NCBI GenBank assembly: GCA_003254885.1
Contig: QANT01007413.1
Location: 1-64,000, forward strand
Source of the DNA: Purshia tridentata
Lineage: Eukaryota > Streptophyta > Magnoliopsida > Rosales > Rosaceae
Length of the DNA: 64,000 nt
Direction of reading: 5' to 3'
This document shows positions 10,616 through 21,444 of this stretch, piece by piece. The notes under the pieces were generated by a model. That model did no database searches. It worked only from the letters and a program-made list of their open reading frames with translations, and was not told where the DNA came from. The stretch's first letter is position 1, and each line of letters starts with the position of its first letter. The translations under genes were made by a program, and so were the position numbers.

Positions 10616-13600
10616 ATGGCATTCTCTTCTCAGGCTTTGTTTGCTACCATCTCCTACAATAATATTCCTCAAATTGCTCCCAAAAAAATCCAACATATTG
10701 GGCACTGCTCTAACCTTATTCAGCTTCCACCTAAGCCTACTTCTCAACTATGGAGAATTGCCCAAAATTCAAGCTTCCTTTCCACTACTCCCTTAGACCT
10801 AATTAACTACAAAGCTAAATCTACAACTTCCACTATGGTAAGTCTGGGGTTGGGGTTACAAGTTAATTTAACATATACACATTTTCGACAATATATTCCC
10901 ATAATTAATTAGTTCTTTGAATTACAAACACTCACACACACACATATGTTCTGCTATCAAAGTCTGTGTATGGTAACTGTAACTCTCTTTCCTTTGCAGG
11001 ATGAAATTTGCTTGCAGCATGCACAAACAGTGGATGTTTTCAGGCAACTACTGAGAAAAGTTGGAGAAGAAGCGCTTGAAGGTTTGAACATGATCGATGC
11101 TGTTCAACGGCTTGGCATTGACTACCACTTTCAGGAAGAGATCGAAGCAATTCTGCAAAAGCAGCATATCATTATGCTGTCTAGTACTACTGCTCATGGT
11201 GCACATCACAATAATGACCTTCATGAAGTTGCGCTTCGCTTTCGACTGCTGAGACAACAGGGTTACTTCGTGCCTGATGGTGTGTGTAATTTCTGAACGG
11301 TACACTAAATTTTTGTCCACAAAATAATGTGATAAATAAAACACTGACATATATGTATACCGACAGATGTGTTTAACAGTTTCAAGGAAAGTGAAGGAAG
11401 GTTCAAGCAGATATTGGGTGAAGATATCAAGGGATTGATGAGCTTATACGAAGCTTCACACCTGAGTTTAGAAGGAGAAGATTCACTTGATGAAGCTGGG
11501 AAATTCAGTGAGAATCTCTTAAATAGATGTTTGTCACGTCTTGATCATCATCAAGCCAGAGTAGTCAGCAATACGTTGGGGAATCCCCATCACAAAAGCT
11601 TGGCCATATTCATGGCCAAGAACTTTTTTGTTACTTTGCAAGGCACCAATAATAGATGGTTAAATGTATTACAAGAAGTAGCCCAAATGGATTTTAATAT
11701 GCTTCAGTCCCTTCACCAAAAGGAAATTGAGAAAATTCAAAAGTAAGTTTGACATTGATCAAGTCTTACGCGTAGTAAAACTTTTATGGTATGAGTGTAT
11801 ACATTGATATTTTGTTTCTGTCTTTTTAGTTTTATTTTAAGTCACATAATGAAAAAAAGATACAAAAGTGTATATGTATGTAGGAGCAACTTTTTTTTTT
11901 TTAAGTACAGTGTTGTATTCATAATTCCTTAATTAGCTAATAATTAATTATGTGTATTTTTGTGACATCATCATTAGGTGGTGGAAAGAGCTAGGATTGG
12001 CCAAGGAGTTGAAGTTTGCGAGGGACCAGCCACTAAAATGGTACATATGGTCCATGGCATGCCTAACAGACCCAAGTTTGTCAGAGGAGAGGGTTGAGCT
12101 CACAAAACCCATCTCATTTATCTATTTGATAGATGACATTTTTGATGTTTACGGGACGCTTGATGAACTCACCCTCTTCATAGAGGCTGTCAATAGGTAT
12201 ATATATAACCAGTTACAAATATGCATCAACAATGAAAATACATATCCTCTAATTAATTAATTTCACAAGTTAAAGTAATTTAATTGTTGCATGCAGATGG
12301 GAAATTGATGCTATAGAGCATCTACCTGACTACATGAAGATATGTTTCAAGGCTCTTGATGATATGACGAATGAAATCAGCTGCAAGGTGTATCAGAAGC
12401 ATGGATGTAACCCCCTACACTCTTTGAAAAAGACGGTAAAATATACATACCAACTGTAAATAATATTGGATAATTAACTTGATTACTATCATGAAAATGA
12501 TTAAGTGCTCAAGATATGGCATTAGAAAACTTTAAAAACAAAAAATTGATTCATTATTGCAGTGGGCGAGTCTGTGCAATGCATTTTTAGTAGAAGCAAA
12601 GTGGTTTGAATCGGGGGAGTTGCCCAAGTCCGAAGAGTACTTGAAGAATGGCATTGTTTCTTCTGGGGTAAATGTGGTCCTTGTCCACATTTTCTTTCTC
12701 TTGGGTGAAGATATAACCAAACAAAGTGTGCAAATGTTGAATGACAGCACTCCAGCCATTATCTCTTCTACAGCAGCAATTCTTCGGCTTTGGGACGACT
12801 TGGGATGTGCCAAGGTAATATTCATATCAACCTCTGAAAATAGTAGTTTTGATTTTGAACTTCCCCCTCCCCATATATAATATGCATATGAATTACACTA
12901 TATAACTGGGAAAATTTAACAAATTAGTCAAACTTGTTCATTTTAAAAGATATTTACTTCCCAATTTCATTATTTTTGAAATAAAACTCTCCACGTACTA
13001 GTATGTTCAAATTCCCCAAAACTCTAAAAAAAGCTAATATTTTTTAATGAAAATAAAATAGGCTACTTTTTAAAATTTTTTATACATAAGTGAGTGTCAT
13101 ATGCTTATTGGGAGAGTAATGTCACATAATACCGAATTGTACGTAGATGCGTTGAATGTTACCAAACATGCACAACATGTGGATCCACTATAAAACAATG
13201 GCTTTCACATTTTATTGTGAGAGGTTGCCCACACGGAACAGATTTTGGTAGTGGATTGGACTAGTCTACCTCTAATAAGTTTGTCGATCACCACCTGTGA
13301 CTTGACCAAAATTTTCAAGTGGCTCGTTTATTTTATTTATTTTCTGTATGATGCATGTGTAAACATATCAGATTATCTTATGATTAATTGTTAAATTTAA
13401 TTGAAGGATGAGAATCAAGATGGGCACGATGGGTCGTACATAAGGTGCTATTTGAAGGAACATCAAGACTGTTCCATTGTGGAGGCACAAGAAAAAACTG
13501 TTAAAATGATATCAGATGAATGGAAGCACCTCAACAAAGAATTGCTCTCTCCTAATCTATTTCCAAAGACATTCAATCAGGCTTCCCTTAACCTTGCAAG

Positions 13601-13682
13601 AATGGTCCCATTGATGTATAGCTACGACGACAACCAAAGCCTTCCATCTCTCCAGGAATATATCAGATCGATGCTGAATTAA
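10616..13682 (+). CDS. TPS-g type terpene synthase (nerolidol/linalool synthase-like)
   Basis: Seven exons with GT-AG introns and consistent phase (10616-10837, 11000-11279, 11367-11742, 11978-12196, 12297-12435, 12563-12814, 13407-13682) encode 587 aa. The enzyme would ionise a prenyl diphosphate such as GPP or FPP to give an acyclic terpene alcohol. The first metal-binding motif DDIFD is at residues 345-349. The second site reads DDLGCAKDE (490-498), with Cys where Ser or Thr is usual. The N-terminal RR(x8)W motif is absent, typical of the TPS-g subfamily. The Ser/Thr-rich, acid-poor first 70 residues could be a plastid transit peptide. The chosen start aligns with that of the sister copy; an in-frame ATG 39 bp upstream is not shared. 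Intron 6 is about 500 bp longer than in the sister. Product specificity cannot be read from sequence. Confidence 0.92.
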
Positions 13683-14078
13683 ATTGCAGCTGTGTAATAT
13701 ATATACATATAATATCTAGAACTATGAAATTGTATGAATTGAATCGTGGACTTGTCAATGTTGAGCAAATGAGGTAGAGTACTTGATTATGGTTGATGCC
13801 ATGCAACCTCTGTAAGTTGTGGAATAAGACCATAAGGTGTTCATGCGCCACAAAAATTCAACTAGAACTTGAAGAAGGATAGACCTTGTCTAGCAATGAA
13901 AGACAATTGGTAATGATTTGAAAAAACAAGCATAAATACAGTTCAACAAGCAGGGTACTTTCAGGTCAAACACTAATAAACTCCCAGCTCTAAAAGAGTT
14001 TCATGTTTCCTTACTCTTCCTGCTTCATAACCACAAAGGATTCAACATGCAAAAGAGTAACAAAACAAAAGAAATGCA
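13683..14078. other. Intergenic 3' flanks, no gene seen
   Basis: Short spacer between the 3' ends of the convergent terpene synthase and PPR genes. The first 150 bp are related to the 3' flank of the left terpene synthase copy. Nothing else could be supported. Confidence 0.5.
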
Positions 14079-15224
14079 CTATTTTTCTGGAGACAACTTT
14101 AGATTATATCGACGGTAAGGATTCGTGTTCCCAAGTTTCACAAGCTCCTTTGCCTGCTCAATCTTGGAGTCCCTGACCAACCCATCCAGCACACCCTGCA
14201 ACAACGCTACATTGACAAGAAGGCGTCTTTGGAAAACTTCCTTGCAGAGCTCAAAAGCAAACTCCAAATCACCTCTCTCACAAGCAAAAGGAAGAAGCAT
14301 CTCGAAAGTCATCTTCTGGGGATCACAACTACTCATCCCTATTTTATTGTACCACTGCTTAGCTTCATCCAATTTCCCCTCATGAACAAAACCCTTAATC
14401 AAGGCATTGAAGCTAAACACATCAAGTTCCAATCCCATATTCTTCAACTCCTTAACTAGCTCAACCCCTTCATTAGTTTTCTTCTCCAAAGCCAATCCCA
14501 GCAACTTGGCATTGTAGCTCCTAATATCAGGAACAACATTCTTCTCCACCATTCGACCCCACATCTTCTCGCCATCTGAAAACCGTCCATTGGCATATAA
14601 CCCATTCAAAATTGTATTGAACGTGATCAAATCCGGTTCCACTCCCTTCTTCTCCATCTCATCAAGCATCGAGACCGCAGAATCCAACGAACCCATCTTA
14701 CAAAACGCCTTGATCATAGTATTATAGGACACCACATCTGGTTCAATCGACAACTTACGCGAGACCTCTCTAAATATCTCATCAACCTTATCGAATTTCT
14801 TGGAGTTAATGCACGCCGCCAAGAGGGCATTAAATGACAACACAGTGCGCTCACAATTTCTGACAGGCATTTCGTCGAAGACCTTCTGGGCGTTCTCAAA
14901 CATAGAAGATTTTCCATAAAGAGAAACAAGTCGGACAGCGAAGCCCTCTTCGGAAAAGTCCTCGTACTTCTTCTGGTCCTCTAGAATCTCCTCGATCAAA
15001 CGGAAACGTTTCGAGGCAGCGAGGCGGCGAACTGTGTCCTCGTAAATGCCGGTTCGGGTTCGGAAGCGGGGGAGCTCAGAGGACTTCTTGAACTTCTCGA
15101 CGAGGCGTTTGAGGTTGCGCTCTTTTAGGAGGTCGGTAGAGATGGACTTGGTGCTCCTACTTGTACTGGGGTTGGGTTGGGTGCTGGTGGAGAAGGCACG
15201 CCGGAGGAGTCTAGAGAACGACAT
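14079..15224 (-). CDS. P-class pentatricopeptide repeat protein, probably mitochondrial
   Basis: Intronless frame of 381 aa, as usual for PPR genes. The N-terminus (MSFSRLLRRAFSTSTQ) is rich in Arg and Ser and lacks acids, fitting a mitochondrial presequence. From about residue 93 to 360 there are 7-8 degenerate 35-residue helical repeats, with recognisable units such as PDVVSYNTMIKAFCKMG and PDLITFNTILNGLYANGR. No E, DYW or SMR domain follows, so this is a P-class protein that binds RNA and does not itself edit it. It resembles Arabidopsis At1g55890/At3g13160, which I recall as mitoribosome-associated PPR proteins. That specific role is inferred. Convergent with the upstream terpene synthase. 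Confidence 0.9.
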   Translation of the reverse strand: MSFSRLLRRAFSTSTQPNPSTSRSTKSISTDLLKERNLKRLVEKFKKSSELPRFRTRTGIYEDTVRRLAASKRFRLIEEILEDQKKYEDFSEEGFAVRLVSLYGKSSMFENAQKVFDEMPVRNCERTVLSFNALLAACINSKKFDKVDEIFREVSRKLSIEPDVVSYNTMIKAFCKMGSLDSAVSMLDEMEKKGVEPDLITFNTILNGLYANGRFSDGEKMWGRMVEKNVVPDIRSYNAKLLGLALEKKTNEGVELVKELKNMGLELDVFSFNALIKGFVHEGKLDEAKQWYNKIGMSSCDPQKMTFEMLLPFACERGDLEFAFELCKEVFQRRLLVNVALLQGVLDGLVRDSKIEQAKELVKLGNTNPYRRYNLKLSPEK

Positions 15225-16512
15225 CGTTTTGCTAATGGTGGAAGGGGCTCTTTCGGTTAGTGGTAGTTAACAGTTTCTTCGTCGGTTTCGAAACCGTTGA
15301 TGTTTAGATTGAATTGGATGATCATTATTTGGTCATCTAATTTTTTAGTTAAGTTATCCATTGTTATAATTTTAATCTTTTAGTTTATAAATCGTTCCAT
15401 TTTAGTATTTTTATTAATCAAATATTAAATTTATTGTGTTAACTTTTCAAATTATTTCAATTTTAGCATATACTTTACATGTCGTTAATGATTTAATAAT
15501 TATTTTAATAAATTATAAATAAAAATACTAATATATACTTAAATTGTAACGATTTCTAAACTAAATAATCAGTATTTAAAACAATATTGATCAAAGTAAA
15601 ACTTAACTTGAGACCAAAAGTGAACTTCAGTTCTAAAAAGTATCGAAAGGTACAAAGTTGAATAAGACTTATTGATTTGACGTTACTAAATTTATTTATT
15701 TTTTTCAAATTTCAAGTTCTATCAATGAAAACCAAACTTGTTGGACTTAAAAAAATTAGATTGGTCAAGCTTAGTCGGAGAAAGTAAAAAGAGGCCCATT
15801 AGATAATTGGACTTGGGCTGGTTTAACAATTTGTACCTTCTAATTAATACTTGACACATTCAGCATTGCGTTTAGAGAATAAATAGAAATAGTTTGATCA
15901 CATTACCACTATATTAAATGGCACGTGTCAACCATAATACTTGTCGTCTTTTTTTCTTTTTTTTGTGGTTAGAATATTGCCTGCTCTGACAATCCTCATA
16001 CGTTTTTGTACTATTCAGTCAACAAGACTGACCAACCACCATGGCCTTGACCAAAACAGAAAAAGAGACCAACGGCCATGACATGAACATGAAACTGAAA
16101 AACAGAAACATACAGAATGTAGATATTTTTGTTTCCTAATCAAATTAATTGTCAATGCTGTTGAAGGATTTAATTCACAAATAATTATGTTTTGAAATAT
16201 TGACCCTCCTTTTTGTGTTTTAAATTTGTTGATCCTTCTTTTTAAAATTTTCACCCAACATTAATATTGTAGTGAACATGCCCAACTGGATGGAATAAGA
16301 TAACTGATTTCTCTCTCTCTCTCTCTCTCCTCTCTCTTGCCTCTCTCTCATAAGTTAGTTAGCCTATAAGGAATTGTGCTTATTGTGAAAATCATAACTG
16401 TAGCATCCGGGTTGTTTCTCCCACACACAAGTACATGAGACCCTTGTGAGTTGTTGTGAGGACCAGCAATATAATATCTCCAGTTAACTGTGATCAATAA
16501 TATCTCCAGAAT
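15225..16512. other. Divergent promoter region between PPR and DYT1-like genes; CT microsatellite
   Basis: About 1.3 kb of AT-rich DNA shared as upstream sequence by two divergently transcribed genes. An imperfect CT repeat at about 16309-16350 lies roughly 160-200 bp before the DYT1-like start codon, probably in promoter or leader. No further gene, repeat or RNA could be supported. Confidence 0.5.
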
Positions 16513-17521
16513 ATGGAATTTCTAGGCTGCTCCTTGGATGAATTATGCACTAGTACTGAAGAAGGCAGCAGAGTGGGTAAGAGGGGTCGAAGGAGTCACA
16601 CCAACAATGTCGGCGATGAAGCATTCAAATCGAAGAACCTCAACGCAGAGAGGAAGAGAAGGAAGAAGCTTAGTGACAGGCTCCTCATGCTACGAGCCTT
16701 GGTCCCAAATATTACAAATGCAATTCTTCAAACCCCTTAAATTTAATATGTCTGTCTCATAAACTTACATATATATGCTCATTGCATCCTAATTTTGGTT
16801 TCTTTGCCTTGTTTCAGATGAACAAACCAACCATTATTGAGGATGCCATCAATTATATCCAGGAGCTGCAAAAGACTGTAAACATCCTCCAGGACCAGCT
16901 TTTTGACATGGAAGCATTATCGAAAGAGGCACCAGCTGAGCCGATTAAGGAAGAAATTGACGCTGCAGAAGAGATGAAGAAATTCGGGATTCAGGTTTTT
17001 ATAACTCACTAATGATTCTGCAAATTTAATCTCTTTGAAACATGGGATGTTTGATTTTGTTGCTGATGTTTGCAGGTAGAGGTTAATGTGAGTCAGATTG
17101 ATGGGAACAGACTTTGGGTGAAGGCCATCCTTGAGAAGAAAAGAGGTGGCTTCACTAAACTGATTGAGGCCATGACTGCCTTTGGCTTTGAACTCACTGA
17201 TACCACTGTCACTACCTCCAATGGAGCAATGCTTGTCTCATCCTGTGTAATGGTAAGTAACAGAAACTAGCAAGTACATCTATGATTCTATGTAACAGCA
17301 TGTCATTACTAAGAAACTTAGAACCAAGTACCTCTATGGTGACTGATAATTCAAATGCAATTCCAAGTTTACATGAATGTACTTTGATTAAAAAAAAGCT
17401 CTCTCCCTCTCCTGTGGCTGTACTTAATAACGAATTTCAATGATTTCAGGGATTCTATTGTGAAACGCTTTCAGTTGAACAAACCAGGGAGCTGATGCTG
17501 GAGATCATTAATAGCATATAG
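16513..17521 (+). CDS. DYT1: bHLH transcription factor, DYT1-like (tapetum development)
   Basis: Four exons (16513-16719, 16818-16994, 17076-17252, 17450-17521) encode 210 aa, against about 207 in Arabidopsis DYT1. The bHLH domain covers roughly residues 38-95. The basic region NLNAERKRRKKLSDRL keeps the Glu and Arg that contact an E-box, and the second helix runs from MNKPTIIEDAINYI. The C-terminal ACT-like half contains EEMKKFGIQ, KRGGFTKLIEAM and TTSNGAMLVS, which match DYT1 in my memory of the family. DYT1 is an early regulator of anther tapetum development acting with other bHLHs. Intron 1 starts with GC at 16720-16721 and ends with AG. No GT donor lies near enough to keep the bHLH domain. 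An alternative is another clade member such as AMS or bHLH10, but those are much longer. Confidence 0.87.
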
Positions 17522-18202
17522 AGCAAATGGAAGTATCATTATCATATACTATATTCCTTTATCCTTGAAACTAATTATAGATTGAACTTATTTACTTACT
17601 ATTTAGTAATTGGTTTTGATGGCATGAATCCAGTACATTATTATGCATCTTCAAGTAACTATTGATTAAGAAAATGGGAAAACTGTTTTTCATGGTAACT
17701 TGGTAAGCAGTCTAATATATCAATCCACATTTATCTTTACAGCTATCCAATAAATGCAAAAAGTGAATATATGAAGTATGTGGTTTTGAGTGTTGGCCTC
17801 GAGACATTTTGTTAATAGCAACCAACAGAAGGACATAAAATCATAAAGAAAATACCACAAGACAACCAATACTACAGGCTTAGTGACCAAGTAAAAACCA
17901 ACTACTGAGACCATGAAGACCCAAAATTTCGAATCCTCATCCTCCATTTGGTTGACGAGAAAGAATAAAAACATCTTTTCCTTTGAAATAAGTGACAAAA
18001 GCAAATGCTGGACATATAATTTCATTAGTTGAGAATCTTAGAATTCCAAAACTTTATCATTTTATTCTTATACTCAGTTTTCCTTTCTTTACAATCTTGA
18101 CAGCTTCTACTAACATTACACTCCTTTTTTTTCTCAAATAAAAAAAAACTACAAACAAAACAAAAAGAGGAGAAAGTTCTCTGTAACAAAAAGATTAATC
18201 TT
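17522..18202. other. Intergenic, convergent 3' flanks, no gene seen
   Basis: AT-rich spacer between the 3' ends of the DYT1-like and DUF538 genes. It contains possible 3' untranslated DNA of both and no supported repeat or RNA gene. Confidence 0.5.
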
Positions 18203-19048
18203 TCATCTCTGGGCCTGAAATCCAGTCTTCTTCCTCCCATCCTTCTTTAATGAAATGCCTGCATTCCATACTTCTGAAGTTAGTTTTCCCACCCCTTAAT
18301 GCTTTAAAGTCCCAAGAATACAAGGGATCAAATAGACAGTTGGAATTTAATTGGATTGGCCTCTATTTGGCTGCCAAGAGAAGGCCAAGTAAAAGAGGGA
18401 AAGAAACAAAAAACAGAAATTGACAGCTTACAACTTTCTGTTGGATTCTTAAATCCAAATCTTTATCAAATAGGGGAAGATTTAGTCTCCCTAAGTGATC
18501 AAAACAGCTTTCTAAAATGGTTTTAAAAGAGCAAGATAAATTCAGAACAAAAACAGTACCAATTAATCTACACAAAGAGAGATCAGAGAAGAGAGAAAAT
18601 AGTGAAAGAAAGTGGAGACTTTACCTTGAGCCTGAGGCTTACAGACAGGAGGGTCTTCAAAGAGAGAAAGAGAAAGCTGCTTGTGGGCAACACCAATATC
18701 AAACAAGATCAGACCAGAGGATGGATCGCTCACTGAGATTCCCTTCACTGGCAGCCATAGAAAGAGCTCTTCCTGAGTCAGACCCTCCAAGCCCATTAGC
18801 CCACCATAGCTGAGGTTGGCTCTGACTGTGCTGTCAAAGTAGACCCTGGTGTCAAACTTGGCCATGCATGGACAGTCCAGGTGCACCTCCAGCCGACCCA
18901 TCTGGTCAAAATTGTAGGACTTTACATTGTCTGGGAAGAGCCCCACTGGGAGGCCTTGACTTTGGAGGAGGTTGTGGAGGGAAGAGAAAGCTGTGAGAGG
19001 AGGAAGAAGAACAAGCAGAGTGAGCAGAGATACGGGTGTCAGAGACAT
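18203..19048 (-). CDS. Secreted DUF538 family protein
   Basis: Exon 1 (19048-18625) encodes a hydrophobic signal peptide (MSLTPVSLLTLLVLLPPL) and the DUF538 core: LLQSQGLPVGLFPDNV near the start, the CPCMAKF segment, LSYGGLMGLEGLTQEELFLW, and DIGVAHKQLSLSLFEDPPVC. A donor at 18624 joins in phase to a short second exon (18258-18203) ending KKDGRKKTGFQAQR, for a total of 159 aa. The second exon is inferred from splice sites and a family-like basic C-terminus. Reading straight on from exon 1 would give an unrelated 20-residue tail. An in-frame Met 60 bp upstream precedes the signal peptide and is less likely to be used. The function of DUF538 is not firmly established; links to stress and cell-wall or chlorophyll degradation have been proposed. 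Confidence 0.82.
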
Positions 19049-19208
19049 TGTGAGGGGAGTTCCAAAATTAAAACGACAAAGCTGAATGAATGTCTGAGGT
19101 TTCAACAAGTTTTCCTTTAATTTAAGGTTTTTTATTTATGCTTATAATATATTTTAAATTACTATTGGACCAGGACTAGAGGTTTAGCCCAGCCTAACAC
19201 TGTTTCTT

Positions 19209-19255
19209 AATATCAGGAGTCGAGTCTCTTGGCCCAAAAAAAAATATCTGGAGTC
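19209..19255 (+). mobile_element. Micro-retroposon 1 with target duplication
   Basis: Insert 19222-19242 (21 bp, CTTGGCCC followed by A7 at its end) lies between direct repeats AATATCAGGAGTC (19209-19221) and AATATCTGGAGTC (19243-19255). The left junction reads TT|AA, as expected for LINE-type nicking. Confidence 0.6.
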
Positions 19256-19442
19256 TTAAGTAAAGTTGGGTTAAAAAATATTATACACTATACATCATGA
19301 GTTAGTTATCACATAATGAGATAAATAGATATATTTAACGTCTTTTTCTTTTATCAAAATGGGACTTGAATTTGCGTTAGATACAAATTTTACAACTATT
19401 ACTTTAGAATGATGCAAGTGATGATGTTATTGGAGTTATTAC

Positions 19443-19641
19443 AAATTGAGAAAAATGTTGTAAATCAATATTATAATACGGGTGGACTATAGATTTATAT
19501 TTATAAAATACAGTATTAATAACATCTACCTAGGCCTCACCAAAAAGCCCAAGAAATTGAGAAAAATGTTGTAAATCAATATTATAATAGGGGTGGACTA
19601 TAGATTTATATTTATAAAATACAGTATTAATAACATCTACC
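19443..19641. repeat. 88-bp direct repeat flanking a 23-bp GCCC-containing filler
   Basis: Copies at 19443-19530 and 19554-19641 differ at one position near the middle. The spacer 19531-19553 contains TCACCAAAAAGCCCAAG, identical over 17 bp to positions 5-21 of this window, at the edge of the GCCC-rich element. The duplication is far longer than any transposon target duplication. Confidence 0.85.
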
Positions 19642-20433
19642 AATATTATATAATATGTGAATTTGTTACAATGTAATTATATTGGCTATACAAAATAATG
19701 GTAAAGTAAACAAAAGCAAATTTCACAGGGAACAAGGGCACTAATGTCTGCAGAATGTAACCACACACACCATAATGGAGGTTATTTTGATAATTTGAAT
19801 CATACCAAGCTACTAAGTTGTGGGTTGGAAGTGGAATGAGAAGGGCAGAGAACTGAGCTACCTTATTTTTAACTGCTTCTTTACTTCTTCAGAAGGAGTG
19901 GAAGGGGTATTGATAAATACAAAAGTTTTGGTGGTTTGGTTTTGGGCAATTAGTTTGTTGGACGTGCATGAGAGACAAATTTATTCTGTCATATATCTAA
20001 GGAAGATGATGTTGATGCATCAGGCAGCATAATCAAGTCATAAGCACCAAATATAATATATGCCTTGATGAACAATTATCATTAGTTTTATCTTCAGTCA
20101 CACATGCTTTCATTTGATCCATGCTAATGGCCCATAAGTTGCTAAATTTGCCTGCTGATAACTAACTGCTGTCATTATCCCATTAAGTAAATACAATCAG
20201 TAGAAACAGTTTAAGTAATTAAGAGAAAGATTGTCCAGCATAATTATTCATTTCTTACAACCAAAGACTCTGACAAGTAAAGAAAAGATGGGGACAACCA
20301 CAAGTTAATTAAAGTTGTTACAACTAATTTCATAACATTTGAATTTATTTAACAATGAATCGTCCTCATACTCAAACTGCCTATACTGAGACTGTTGCTG
20401 CAGATAATGTCATTCTTTCATAGGCCTAAATAC
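19642..20433. other. Intergenic, no gene seen
   Basis: AT-rich DNA downstream of the PLDRP1-like gene. A 70-codon open frame at 19820-20032 has no recognisable features and is treated as chance. Confidence 0.5.
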
Positions 20434-21444
20434 TTACATAGGTCCCCAATGCCCATAGTTACTTCCTTCATCCCTTCTTTCAGCATATGGATCTGAGCTT
20501 CCAAAGAGATAATCTGCAGTTCCTTCCCAATATGGGCTGTCATCTGATCTTCCCTCACCAGAAAATTCTTGAGAACCCCCATTGCCTCTCTTAAAATCGC
20601 GAGACAGACAAGGCCAGTAGCCAAATAGACCTTCACAAAGGTCCATGGCTTCCAAGCCATACCCACTAGGAACTTGATATTGTACTTGCTTCTCATATTC
20701 ATAACCATATACTTCCCTTGACCCATTTCCCTGAATTTCCTTTTGGCCATTGTCATGTAGGTGACTTGGTTGATCTAATGATTCTAATTCACTGCTATCT
20801 TGGTGCTGCTGCTGCTGATCTTCTTCATTAGCTTGGGTTGGTTGGCTTCCATTGAGTGGTACCTTTGTTGTAGCTTGTTCATCAATTTCTTCTTTACCAC
20901 TAAAGGGTATGATAGATACAGACCCACCAGTACTCACACCATTGAAAGAGGGGGCATTTTGGGCATTTAGATCACCAGCTGCAGAACGAGGGTAACAAGT
21001 TTCATCTGAAGGTGGAAGGGGTCTGCCATAGAATAGGGCAGGATCATACCCACCACCGTAAGGTGTGGGATCATATTCATCCCATACAGGCTCATTATAC
21101 TCAGACACAGAGTAAGACACCACTAACCGAGTCACAGCAGTATCATAACTCTGCTCATAAAATTTTGGGTCATATTTGATGGATATGGGGTTGGTGTAAG
21201 CCGAGGCAGAGTATGAAATAGCTGTTGGCCAAGTGGGAGTAGAATAACAAGCATGGTAATATGGAGTTGGGTCATACTCAAACATATTCTGAAAGCTGGG
21301 TTCATGGCCAGAGTAAGAAATTGATCTTTGATCTAATTCTAGAGCAGAATCATGACAAGTGTGATCAGCATAAGGGGTTAAATAATACTCACCAACATAA
21401 ACACCATCATCTGACTCATAGTATGTGGAGCTGTTGTACGCCAT
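20434..21444 (-). CDS. Acidic Tyr-rich plant protein related to PLDRP1 (At5g39570 group)
   Basis: Single exon of 336 aa, probably largely disordered: rich in Tyr, Asp, Ser, Gly and Gln, with no membrane segment. The diagnostic stretch is DPTPYGGGYDPALFYG at residues 125-140, followed by RPLPPSDETCYP to 152, which I recognise from the Arabidopsis phospholipase D-regulated protein PLDRP1/At5g39570 and relatives. Imperfect repeats EYDPTPY (residues 57 and 123) and KYDPKFY (90) suggest internal duplication. A Gln-rich run lies around residue 215 and a Gly/Ser-rich, acidic C-terminus follows. PLDRP1 itself has been linked to phosphatidic-acid and RNA binding under drought; whether this longer relative shares that is inference. 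The start follows an A-rich leader and is the first Met of the frame. Confidence 0.78.
   Translation of the reverse strand: MAYNSSTYYESDDGVYVGEYYLTPYADHTCHDSALELDQRSISYSGHEPSFQNMFEYDPTPYYHACYSTPTWPTAISYSASAYTNPISIKYDPKFYEQSYDTAVTRLVVSYSVSEYNEPVWDEYDPTPYGGGYDPALFYGRPLPPSDETCYPRSAAGDLNAQNAPSFNGVSTGGSVSIIPFSGKEEIDEQATTKVPLNGSQPTQANEEDQQQQHQDSSELESLDQPSHLHDNGQKEIQGNGSREVYGYEYEKQVQYQVPSGYGLEAMDLCEGLFGYWPCLSRDFKRGNGGSQEFSGEGRSDDSPYWEGTADYLFGSSDPYAERRDEGSNYGHWGPM

Noticed and set aside
12815-13406. Possible transposon in intron 6 of the intact terpene synthase (about 500 bp longer than in the sister copy)
   Set aside because: No terminal repeats or target duplication could be found; it may equally be a deletion in the sister.
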